Shown piece after piece: positions 12,365 to 23,515 of a stretch of 64,000 bases of DNA. The notes below the pieces were generated by a model. The model worked only from the letters and a program-made list of their open reading frames with translations. It ran no database searches and was not told the DNA's origin. The DNA lies in NCBI GenBank assembly GCA_003667245.1, contig RCNN01000495.1:186001-250000 (forward strand), read 5' to 3'. This DNA comes from Heterostelium multicystogenum. Taxonomy: Eukaryota; Evosea; Eumycetozoa; Acytosteliales; Acytosteliaceae. Numbering within the stretch: the stretch's first letter is position 1; each line of letters starts with the position of its first letter. The position numbers were made by a program, and so were the translations under genes.

Positions 12365-15163
12365 ATGCCTTTGCTTGGTAAAGAACACCATGAATTGGGT
12401 AAAACCAAAGGAAAGCCAGGAAGAGAGTACTTCATGATTAGATTCACTGGTGAATTGTTCAAGACATACTCGTAGGTTTTACTTACTTATCTCTATCTAT
12501 CTGTCTATCTATCTATCAATCTTACTTGTGTATCTGTAATTTGATAGCTAGCTAGGGGTCCACTTGACACTGTAAGACTAACTCCTTCTTTGAATCTTCC
12601 GTCAACCAGTGACTATATAGAATGCTTGGAAAACTATAGACAAAGAAAGTGGACCTGCTCCATTACAAACAAGACCAATCTTACCTTTGAGGAAGCGTTG
12701 CTCTCCGAGAAGAAAGCATTTGACAAAGTTGCCAAATTCTCTGATATCTTGTTCCCTCATTTCCTAAAGTTAATTCAATACAGTAGGTTAAATAGTGTGC
12801 TAGGCAACTGTGCTATTATTTGCTAGTGACCTTTTGCTAACTTGATTGCTATCTGATATTATTATAGAGGAGTCGAATCTAGATGATCTTAGAGATTCGA
12901 TTTATGATTACTTAAATGAACATTATTTCGTTGGAGAACAAGTCACATTCAAGGCAGAGAATACTAAATATACTGGCAGAATTTTGGAGGTAATAGGCGA
13001 TGACGATAGCAGTGATACCTCATCATCTTCATATACTTCGTCGTCATCCTATAGTTCGTCCTCCTCCTACACAGGAAGTAGCGATGCTGATAATGATAAA
13101 AACAAACAAACAAACAAAGATAATAATAGCAGCAACAAAGATAAAGATAAAGATAAAGATAAAGATAAAGAATCGAAATCAACTGCCAAACCAACAGAGC
13201 CAGCATCCACAACCACAACTACAATATCAACATCAGCATCAACCAATGGTAGTGTAAATAAGCAACAAAATGGTAAATCTTCGTCGTCGTCAACATCATC
13301 CTCCAAATACAGTGATAGTGAAAGTGATAGTGATTCATCATATACAAGTAGTAGTAGCAATTCAGGTGATGAGTCAAAGACTAAATACTTGATACTGGTC
13401 GAAGGCAAAAATAAGAAGTTAACCGTTTCAATTAAAGATATTATGTAAGATAGAATTTGATTGCTGATAAGTCAAGCAAAACGATCTAATATCATAGTAC
13501 TAATATATACAACCACTTTGCTTTATATAACAGAAGGAGAATCCCTCCTATTTATAAACCAATGATTAAAGATACTATTAAATTGGTTTCAAAACGTACG
13601 AAACAGGGATATTGGCTGTTGGATGAAGCTGTTGAAGCAAAGAATAAGATTGATGTTCCCATTCCTGCACACATCAAGCAGGATCTGAGCTTGAAGAGAA
13701 AGGCTGACAAGATGGAGAGTGGCGACCAAGATGGAAACAATGATAGCTCAGACGACGAAGTTGTAAAGAAACAGCGTGCTAAACCAAAGTATCCGATTGA
13801 AGACACTGAAATCGATCGTTCACAAGATCCAGCTGCTGAAAAAGTGGAAAAACCAGTGCCATCTTGCCACTTTATTTGTAGCAACATGCTGTTTGGTGAT
13901 TTACTTATGGTCTGGCACTTTGTGTCACAGTTTGAAAAAGTATTACAGCTCTCACCCTACTCAATGACCGAATTTGAACAAGCACTACAAAGCACCAGTG
14001 ACAACAAGCTTATTGTTGAAACCCACATCAGAGTGATGAGGATCGTCTTTGATCTCCCCATCTATGGAAACGCCGCCAAGAAGGCATTCAACAACAAGTT
14101 GCTTAATGATCGCAGCTGGCTGAACCAGTTAAAGAATTACTTTGCACAGGAAATAACCAGACTCGAAGCAGAAGAAAAGAGAAAAGAGGGACGTAAGAAA
14201 GAGATCGAAGAACAAAACAACAAAATGATGTTCCTTGCAAACGAAGTAGAGGAAGATAACGAGGATGAAAATAACAACAATGGAAAGAAGACCAGTCCCA
14301 CCATAGCCGCTGTCGCTCCAACTGATAAAGATAAAGACACCGAAATGAAGGATAAAAACGAGGAAGACGAGGAAAACGAGCAGGCCGAAGATGCTGAAGA
14401 AGATGAACGAGATGAGGAAGAGGGAAGCGATGAAGACTACGAAGATGAATCCGATTATATTATCACAAGCAAGAGTCCAGAACAGATCTCGAAGGTTTTG
14501 AAGAAAAGACATTACTATCGATTGTCTATCGATGAGAGAATACATATTTTAGCATATTTGGTCAACCAAGCAGTTACCTCAGAAAAGATCAGAAAGTATA
14601 TCGACGAAATCTCTGGATTGGCTGGAGAAATCAGACAGGAAAAGCGAGAGTTGCTTCTAGAGGAGAGAAAGATCAAGAAGGATGACGAATCGACTCCAGC
14701 TCCAACTGCTGCCAACGCAAAGAAGGCAGCAAACGCAGCCAAGGTAAAGGAAGCAGAGTTGGGCAAGATTCACAAACAAGAAGCAAATCTCGATCAACAA
14801 TTGGACAAATGTTCTACACGTTTAGAATGGTTGGGAAGCGATCGTGATTACAATAAATATTGGTATTGGACACAACTTCCTGGAAGACTGTATATAGAAC
14901 TGGCAGCGCCATCCACTGAATGGTGTTACTACAACAGCCGACAGGAACTGGACGATCTTATAAAGTACTTAGACAATCGTGGAATTCGTGAGCGTAAACT
15001 ACTCACCTCAATTAAACAAAAATACGACATTATCACAGCTGGTATCGATGCATTGACCACCAAAATGACCAACCAATTCACCTACGAAAATAAGAGATCA
15101 GCCAGAATCAAAGCACTTTATGGTGACAGAACTAACCAAGGTTATGTCAATAAATATGCATAA
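12365..15163 (+). CDS. WAC-DDT-WHIM protein (Acf1/BAZ1-like ISWI partner)
   Basis: Likely accessory subunit of an ISWI-type chromatin remodeller. Four clean exons: 12365-12471, 12610-12782, 12868-13444 and 13534-15163, with introns 12472-12609, 12783-12867 and 13445-13533. It begins MPLLGKEH, the start typical of WAC domains. The WAC domain continues through YRQRKWTCSITNKTNLTFEEAL..SEKKA and DYLNEHYFVGEQV (residues 1-125). A Ser/Lys/Asp low-complexity linker follows. The DDT domain is FGDLLMVWHFVSQF..L..F (about 13890-14090). A very acidic stretch precedes the WHIM motifs LSIDERIHILAYL and WLGSDRDYNKYWYW (about 14520-14870). Length is about 830 residues. There is no PHD finger or bromodomain before the stop, unlike animal BAZ1A/BAZ1B. 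No frame break is needed, so the gene looks functional. Confidence 0.85.
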
Positions 15164-15622
15164 AATCCAACCAATAGTAGATAATAATAAATAAATTATC
15201 AACAAAAAAACAACCAATCACCTAAATCAAAGCAATCCATAACAGGAAGACAAACCAAAATTATTAGTGAAGTTTTCAGGTCGATATTTGCAAAGAAAAT
15301 GCAAAATGATGGAATACTGGTTTTTGGTTTGACCCCAGAAAACCAGAGAAATATTGAATAGAATTATTTTAAGATTGTCTATTTGTGTGTGATTAATCGT
15401 TTTTTTAAAAATTAAAATCAAAACCACAACTCATACATCATCTTATGTTTAAGATTTTTTTTACTTTGACTATTGTGCAATAACAGTATCATTATAAACA
15501 TTATCATTGTAATACACATATATATAATACAGGTTATATTATTATTATTATAGTATTATTATAGTATAGTATATAGTTAGTTCAAGTTGTGTAGTTGTAG
15601 TACAAAAGAAATAATAATAATA
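15164..15622. other. Intergenic, promoter of the phosphoesterase gene
   Basis: About 460 bp. AATAAATAAA near 15188 is a likely poly(A) signal for the upstream gene. ATT/TAGT repeats at about 15538-15575 and an AAT run precede the next ATG. No gene was seen. Confidence 0.5.
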
Positions 15623-17429
15623 ATGTTTAGAAATACTTTTGTAGTGTTGCTACAACTCTTGTTGGTTTTATATTCATTTGTAGCAGCTGCACAACAGAAT
15701 ACATTTATACATCTAAGTGATGTGCATTACAGTACTCTAGTTAATAGTGTTGACAATAACTCAACAACTCGTTGCTTAAATATAAATTTGTAAGTTGGCC
15801 CCAAACAAGCTTTCTAGAAGCATGTTTGAATTGGAATTTAATGGGCTAATAAAAATGTATTGTAATATATATCTAGATTTAACTCTCCAGAGGTTCAGGC
15901 AATCATTCGTCATGAAGCTGAGGATCACCATGATACCTTTGTAGAGACTGTACCACACGATGGTTTCTTTGGTAGATATGGATGTGACACAAATATGGAA
16001 CTATACAATTCAACGTATGTAGATAAGAGTAAGCGACTTGGTTATTGATGTTCATTGTTATTTACATTTGACTCGATTATTTTAGATTGAATGCTATGTT
16101 GGCCGTCAATCCAGACCCTTCTTTCATTATTTAGTATGTAATTAAAATCAAAATGAAGTTTGTTTTCCAGAGTTGTAGGTTATTAATCCTATTCATTATA
16201 GCACAGGAGACAGTGCAGGTCATTCATTACCATACCCACATTGGGAAGATTCTCAGGTTGTTTTTTGCCAAGTATCTTCAATCAGCTTACCCTGGAACTA
16301 CAATTATTCCATCAATTGGAAATAATGATGTTTTCCCAGATTACAACGTATCCTGCAGTGACAATAATCTTCAATTCCTCTCAGAGGTTTGGAACCAATG
16401 GATTCCAATCGACCAAATGCCCAATTTCCTAAAAATGGGTGCCTTTGCAATTTCACCAACACCTGGTCTGGTAGTACTCTCATTGAATACAGTGCTCTAC
16501 TCGACCAAACAAAAGAAACTCTATGAAGATCCATGCGGACAATTCGAATGGTTAAACTCTCAACTTGCTCAAGCGCAGCAAAATAACCAATCTGTTTACA
16601 TCATCGGACATATCTATCCAGGTTTGGATCCGTTCTATCAACAGGAGCAATGGGGTGGAAACTATATTATTAAGTTCTATAATTTAATTTCAAATGTTTG
16701 TATTCTTCAACAACCATTTATTCATTCTCTCAAGTTACTAATCAACTTTTAATTTTACTTGCAGTATAATAATATTATTAAAGGTGGATTCTTTGGACAT
16801 ATTCACAGAGATGAATTTAGATCACCAGAGTACATTCAACCATCTTCTTCATCGTCGTCATCATCGGATTCTATCGATCAACCAGCATCAACTTACAATG
16901 CAAGCAACCCATATTTCCCCTTGTTCATTGGATCAGCTATTTCCCCACTCTATGAGAACAATCCATCTTTCAAGCAATTCTATTTCGACAACAATCAAAA
17001 TATCCTTTCATACGATACATATTATACCGATATCTATATTTCCAATCTTTTTAGCTATACCAATTGGACACGTGAGTACAGTTTCTCTGAAGTCTATGAC
17101 ATAGCTGTAAGTTGCAAGAAACACTTTTGAATTCAATACAATAACTAATCTAAATATATCAATAATAGGATCCTTATGTAAATGGTAACACTTTACGTAA
17201 TTTAGTCGATTACTTGAATTTAAATCGTTATCTATATGCAATTTTCGATATCTATAGAACCAGCAGCTACGAAGCTGACATTTCAACAACATTTTGTTTG
17301 ATTCTTAACCCAACTGACGCAGAGTTCCAGAAGTGCCTTACAAAAGACAATATCATCGATGATATTGTTAGAATTAAAGAATCAAGACAAGCAGCTCTAA
17401 CAAGATTGAAGCAAAAGCGTTTGCGTTAA
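15623..17429 (+). CDS. Secreted/vacuolar metallophosphoesterase, acid sphingomyelinase-like or endopolyphosphatase-like
   Basis: A calcineurin-type phosphoesterase entering the secretory pathway; residues 1-24 form a signal peptide ending VAAAQQ. Metal-site motifs in order: HLSDVHY, YTGDSAGHS (about 16205), GNNDVFP (about 16320), IIGHIYPG (about 16605) and FFGHIHRDEF (about 16790). GNND replaces the usual GNHD. As I recall, fungal vacuolar endopolyphosphatase Ppn1 also has GNND, whereas acid sphingomyelinases have His. YGCDTN and the GHIHRDEF block resemble the sphingomyelinase-like family, so the substrate is open. Exons: 15623-15789, 15877-16014, 16086-16133, 16202-16695, 16765-17106 and 17169-17429. 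One frame change sits at the T6 run near 16258 (SQVV to FAKYLQSAYPG). It converges on IleRS with about 50 bp between stops. Confidence 0.75.
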
Positions 17430-17479
17430 ATTAATAAACATACATTACTAATTTATCCTTTGAATGGATTGATTGTAGT

Positions 17480-20400
17480 TTATTTTTTGATTAATGATAA
17501 TCTTGATACACATGATGGACATACATGACTCTCCTGTTCACTTTGGTGTCTCCAACAACGTGGACATTTGTGTTTGTCACTCTTCTTAATGGTTACCTTC
17601 AAGTATCCAGCTGGCTCTCCATTAATAGTAATAACACTGGATTGTTCACAGCTAAAGTTTGATTCACTCTTGTCCATTTTGATCTCGGATGGTGAAGCGA
17701 TCTCACTCATTGACTTAAGGTCAGTTTGGTCGTGGATGATGTCTACCTTTGAAACACAGAAGATGTCGTCAAGCTGATTTTGATTTGACTTGAGTTGTTC
17801 GTAGAATGGGTTGGTTACGTTGAGTGTGATCATTGTTTCGTCTGGACGACCGATGATTCCTGCATCTCTAACATGTTGAAGTAGTCGATTGATGACATCA
17901 CGAACTGCAATGATGTTGTTCCATTTCTCAAGGAGTTGAGTATTTTCCCATTCTGGTTGGGCTCTGGTCCATCCTTGGGTGAAAACAGACTCAGTTGGTT
18001 GTCTGTATTTATATTGGTGATTATAAATATCTTCGGAGGTATGGATGGCAATTGGGGCAATGATTTTATTGACAACATCCAACATCTCAAACAAGACAGT
18101 TTGCGAACTTCTTCTTAGAATATTGTCAGGTGCCTCAACATAGAGTCTTTGCTTGATGATATCGAAATAGAATGCAGATATTTCATTACAGAAGTTGATA
18201 ACCTCTTGTGTTACCTTTTGGAACTGGAAGTTGTCGTAGTACTTGGTTGCGTTATGATTTAAAACATATACTTTATGTAAAGCATATTTATCGATCTGTT
18301 AAAGATATATATGACTTAGTGAATGTGAAATGAGAAATGAAGTTATAAATTAATTTACCTCTGAGAGCTGATGATATGGGACTGAATGTTTCTCTGGGTT
18401 GAAATCAAAGCTGGAACCTAACATGTAACGTACTGTATTTCTGATTTTCTTTACATTATCCAATACCTTGGTCAAGATAGTTGGTCCAACAGAGATATCT
18501 TTGGTGTAGTCGGAGGTGGCGATCCACATTCTCATCATATCGACACCATAGGCTGGATTCTCATTCTTGTTACTTCCTCCATGGATAATGAGTGATGGAG
18601 CTATAGTATTTCCAAGTGATTTTGATTGTTTGTTTCCTTTTTCATCAAGCAAGAATCCATGAGTTACCACATTCTTGTAAGGTGGAATTCCTCTTGCGCA
18701 CATTGATGTCAAAATGGATGATTGGAACCATCCACGATGTTGGTCACTACCCTCAAGATAGATGTCTGCACTCTCATCCATAGACATGACTCCACGAGCA
18801 ACTAAAACTCCTCTCCAAGAGGTACCAGAGTCAAACCAAACATCCATAGTGTCCATTCCCTTCTCATAGAGGTGGGCTTTGTCCTGAAGGCTGGCAGGCA
18901 ATAAGTCGGCAGTTTCCATTGAGAACCAACAATCTGATCCATGCTTCTTGAACAGCTCCAATACATGGTTCATTGTTTCATCGTTAATAAAGTGATCTCC
19001 ACTTTCCTTCTCATAGAAAACAGGGATCGGTACACCCCAGTAACGTTGTCTTGAAATACACCAATCGTTACGCTTTCCAATCATGGAGGATAAACGGTTG
19101 GTTCCACTTGGTGGTACCATATTGATACCTTCGATTGCCTTTAAAGTAGGACTTTGTATTCCACTCAAGTCAACAAACCATTGTCTTGTAGTTCTGATAA
19201 TAATTGGTTTCTTTGTTCTCCAGTCGTATGGATACTTGTGGACGTAGTTCTCACTGTGCAAGAGTGATTTTAATGAATTCAACTCCTCAATAATTGCTTC
19301 ATTTCCAGTACCAAGAACTTCAAGACCAGCAAAACGACCTACTTCTTTGGTGAAGCAACCATTGTCGTCAACTGGAGAGTAGGCTCCAATAGAATACTTT
19401 TGGCAAATGGCAAAATCTTCTACACCATGACCTGGAGCAGTGTGGACAAGACCAGTTCCACTACCTGCAACAACATGCTCACCTACCAAAATTGGTGACT
19501 CTCTATCATACATTGGGTGAGTAGTTACTGTACCAAATAGCTCTGATCCTTTGATTGCTTCAGCACCCTTGACGATGGTGAGAGGGAGCTGGAACTTCTC
19601 ACGCAAGCTTTCAAGTCTCTCTTGGGAAATTAAATATCTTTCACCATCTTTTCCTTCGACCACAACGTAGTCCAACTCTGCATTGACACAGATAGCAAGA
19701 TTTGCTGGAATGGTCCATGGAGTGGTTGTCCAGATAACTGCACTCAACTTTCCATTATTGAAAGGTTCAAGTATCTTTGACACTTTCTTCACTGGGAACT
19801 TAACAAAAATAGACTTACTGACATGGTTGTCATTGTACTCCAATTCGGCATCGGCCAATGCAGTCTTGGACGATGGCGACCAGTGAACTGGCTTGACTCC
19901 ACGATAGATGTAACCCTTCTGGAACATTTCGTAGAAAGTCTCAAGCTGAGAGACCTCATAACCAGGCTCCATGGTACGATAGTGGTTGTCCCAATCACCA
20001 ACAATTCCCCATGCTTTGAATGAATCCAATTGCTTTTTCAATTCTTTCTTTGCGAAATCAGTTGCGACCTTTCTGATATCCTTTGGCTTGAGAAGTGAAC
20101 GGTCCTTCTTGAAAGAATCGAATGCTTTGACCTCAATAGGCAATCCGTGGCAGTCCCAACCAGGAATATAGTTTACCTTGTATCCTCTCATGATTTTATA
20201 ACGATTGACAAAGTCCTTGAGAGTCTTGTTCAAAGCATGTCCTAAATGCAACTCTCCATTTGCATAGGGTGGACCATCATGGAAAATCCATTTTTCACCC
20301 TTATTGTTTTGTTCCTAATATGGTAGATTCAATCGTCAATCTCAAATATCCAAAAAATACAATCATCAAGAAAATACCATTCCTAGAGAGAAATGAACAT

Positions 20401-20654
20401 ACCTGCCATTTATAGAGCTCCGATACGTCTTTGAGAAGAGTATGCTCGCGAGTTGCAGCATTAGCCTTCATTGAGAACGATGTCTTTGGAAGATTCAAGG
20501 TATCAGCATATGAATGGTTGGCATCCTTGTCCTTGGGTGTGGTTGTGCAGTAGTTGTAGTATGCTACTCTGTTGACGGGCTGGCTGGCACCAACATGTCC
20601 AACCAAACCAGAGTAAAGACTGGATGGTTTATAATATTTTGATAGATTATACAT
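17480..20654 (-). CDS. mileS: Isoleucyl-tRNA synthetase, mitochondrial
   Basis: Class I aminoacyl-tRNA synthetase charging mitochondrial tRNA-Ile. Exons: 20654-20403, 20314-18359 and 18295-17480, with introns 20402-20315 and 18358-18296. The frame is intact throughout, giving about 1007 residues, usual for bacterial-type IleRS. Residues 1-60 are basic and Ser/Tyr-rich with few acids, as in a mitochondrial targeting peptide. The HIGH motif is HLGH in PPYANGELHLGHALNKTL. The KMSKS motif appears as KQSKS (DEKGNKQSKSLGNT). Other family blocks are PGWDCHGLPIE and WFDSGTSW. The C-terminal zinc motif is CPRCWRH..CPSC. The bacterial-type layout rather than the eukaryotic cytosolic one supports organellar use. 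I chose ATG 20654 because no ATG lies further upstream in frame. Confidence 0.92.
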
Positions 20655-21297
20655 CGTTTTAGACAAATGTAATCTATTCTATCTATCTATCTATCTATCA
20701 ATCGATACAGTGATAGGCTAGACTGACTGAATGTATATCTTATTGATACAGTTTAGTTTGTATGTCATCATGATCAGGGTCACAGTGTTGTGACTAAAGG
20801 CATACCCAATTTCAGAAAAAATGAAAAAAACAATCAAAAAAACGACATCATGAATTAGATGGGTTTGTAGAATGAATGGGGCATGTGGAAACCCTTTATT
20901 AATCCATTTTACACAATTGTTGTTTAAACATAAATATCTTAAAGATAACTTAAATATCTTTAGATTTATTAGTTAAAAACCATTATTTTTTATCAAATAG
21001 TCTCATCTTTCATCAGTGATTGACTTATTGAGTGTTGAGATGTTCAAAGTGGATGTTACCGTTTGGCAGTATTAATTTGATTAATGATCAACGTGAACTA
21101 ATTACAGTGGAAGAACGAGCTATATATCCATCCAATGATCAATATATTATATGCGACCATTCTACAAAATATTGTTGGTCAATTGGTTGATTGACATCAT
21201 CAATTTGTTATTGTCATTGTATACACCACATAACTTATCTTATTATGTTCAGATTTGCAACTGGGTATTGTAGTGAATCTATTATAATAATATAAAT

Positions 21298-21318
21298 CAA
21301 GCAAGCAAGCAAGCAAGC
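21298..21318. repeat. (CAAG)5 tandem repeat
   Basis: Five perfect CAAG units plus one base in intergenic DNA. Confidence 0.9.
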
Positions 21319-22251
21319 ATTCCATACCTATTTGTCATTGTACTTTTGATAATATCAAATAACTCAGGAGTGGAAGGAATGATTATATTGGATTGTAGAA
21401 TGCAGATCAATTTATTTATTTGGTTATCAGTTCCTTATTGATCATCACACAGGCATCATGCATTGATCACTTGAAATGACATTTACAAAATGGGGCGCCA
21501 TTATTATCATCCAATCATTAGTTTATATTATTATTATAAACCGATATACAAATGATCATGGTTGGGTTGTTATAATGTAGTTGCTATTGATGATGATGTT
21601 AAAGATGATGATGTTGAAGATGAGGATGATGAATTGAATATATAAATCAAAAACAAGTATGTGACGTGAATGATGGCCTACCATACCTTTAACCTTACCC
21701 TATATCCTTAACTTTACGCTATTACACTTGACCATACTCTAGTAGTACTACTACCCAATCACTCACCTCACTCACTCACGGTGCAATACAACCTTTATCT
21801 TATCAGATATCTAAGCATGACAATAACAATCTAGATCGATTTTAGATCAAACATTATTGTAAATCACAACACATTATTGTTAAATTAAATCAATAACAAC
21901 AACATATGTAATAATAAATTAAAATAATAGGTCAATATTATTTACTTTCCTTTTATGTGATGGTAACACATACCAATAACAACAATACATTTGATTGATT
22001 TAAATTAAATATTGTTTTCATCAAATATTGGATGTTTGATTGTTTGTTTGATTGATTGATTGATTGATTATAAAGGTCATGTCTACGAAACTATCACACT
22101 TCAAATACACCCTGTATCTGCATTGATATACTACATGTTCAAGACAGATAAACTATTGATCAAACACACACAGACACACATTTTCACCCAATTATAATCA
22201 GCACTCACTCCTCCATCATCAAACCACTATTGACACTAACATCAATAATTT

Positions 22252-22277
<26 letters not shown>
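22252..22277. repeat. (CA)13 microsatellite
   Basis: Thirteen uninterrupted CA dinucleotides about 450 bp upstream of the GATA-finger gene. Confidence 0.9.
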
Positions 22278-22285
<8 letters not shown>

Positions 22286-22727
22286 GAGAGAAATAAGACT
22301 AATGTATTATTATTTATTTGTAAATATAAATATATATTCATAACAATGGATGCTTGAAATATATAGGAAGGTTAGGTAAAAATGGAATGTAAATTGAATT
22401 AAATAAAGTAAAGCAAAGCCAAGAAAGGGAAGAAGGGGAAGGTGAAGGGTAATCAAGATGAATGTTAAATAAATAGGAGGAAAGGAAGTAACCCATAGAT
22501 AGATATATTTGTTAGATACATAGATAGTCATTTTATAGTTAATCATAATAAGAACATTTATTTGTTTATAGTATACTATGGAATTAAGTAAATCTAAAGA
22601 TAATTCAATTTTGATTTAATATATAATATTGAATTACCTACGACAAAAGACACAGATATCAATATATATATTAATCGAATCGATTGGATTCTCTAGTTAT
22701 CAAACTTATTTGTTAAGATTCCTTACA

Positions 22728-23175
22728 ATGTCAACATCAATTAATCACCAACTATTATCATTAACGAGTAGTACTACATCTAGTAGCAGTGGTAACGGTT
22801 CCAATTTCAACGACGGATATAGCTCCAAGGAATGTAGTGGAGCAGCTTCATCGAGTGCAGTCCACGATCCTAAAATAAAAAACCATAAAAGGAGTTATTT
22901 AGGTGATGGAGAATCATGCTATAAATCGAAACAACCAAAGATAAATAATATTTTTCAACAGTCTAGAGATCAACCATAATAAAAAGAAATATTTAGTTTG
23001 CCATAGATGTAAAAAATTGCCAACGACCAATGGTATAATGGTCCTCAAGATGGAGAGCTAATATGTAAAAACTGTTTCTATAAAATGTACAGTCATATAC
23101 TAGAGCATCAACATACTAGTCCTCAATCAAATAATAATTATAATAAAAGTATGAGTAGTAGCTTCAACAGTAGTA

Positions 23176-23225
<50 letters not shown>

Positions 23226-23315
23226 TCTAATAGTTATTCAAATTCGAATATAAGATATAATAGTAATAATATAACATCAAATATAATGTCACCAGGGTCA
23301 GGTGAATCATATTAA
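22728..23315 (+). CDS. GATA-type zinc finger protein
   Basis: Probable DNA-binding transcription factor with one GATA finger. The first ATG in good context is 22728 (MSTSINHQLL). A Ser-rich N-terminus leads to a finger at about 23000-23075: CHRC, then KKLPTT, WYNGPQDGELI and CKNC, which is C-x2-C-x17/18-C-x2-C with the W-x-x-GP core of GATA fingers. The tail is Asn/Ser-rich with a long AAT run (about 23178-23224). The finger is split by a frame change near 23030, between PTT and WYNGP, and another lies near 22972 just before it. With those joined it is a single-exon gene of about 195 residues. The dictyostelid GATA family is large, so I give no gene number. Confidence 0.7.
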
Positions 23316-23515
23316 TCATTTATATATAATAATATTCAAGTCCTTTTTTAAATCCATCCAACTTGTTAGCAACCATTCCATTCCAATTTTTAATTTAGAC
23401 ATTGAAAAAGTCTTCAGATTTTTAGAAAGGACCAGCCTGGAAATCGAATGAAATTATACCAATAAATAAAATTATGTATTTAATGAAATAATAATAATAT
23501 TAATATTGTTATTGT

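Larger units (their letters stand above)
20655..22727. other. 2-kb intergenic region rich in simple repeats
   Basis: Lies between the divergent IleRS and GATA-finger genes. Repeats: CTAT near 20676-20700, (CAAG)5 at 21298-21318, GATT at about 22048-22069 and (CA)13 at 22252-22277. A 45-codon ATG-initiated ORF sits at 21053-21190 without family resemblance. No RNA gene was recognised. Confidence 0.5.

Noticed and set aside
14129..14545. Minus-strand hydrophobic ORF
   Set aside because: Antisense of the acidic region of the WAC-DDT gene; the hydrophobicity comes from GAA/GAT complements.
21053..21190. 45-codon ATG ORF in the IleRS/GATA gap
   Set aside because: Peptide looks fairly protein-like, but there is no homology, no clear promoter and no poly(A) context; this length occurs by chance.
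22310..22546. 78-codon minus-strand hydrophobic ORF
   Set aside because: Low-complexity AT-rich translation in intergenic DNA; nothing recognisable.
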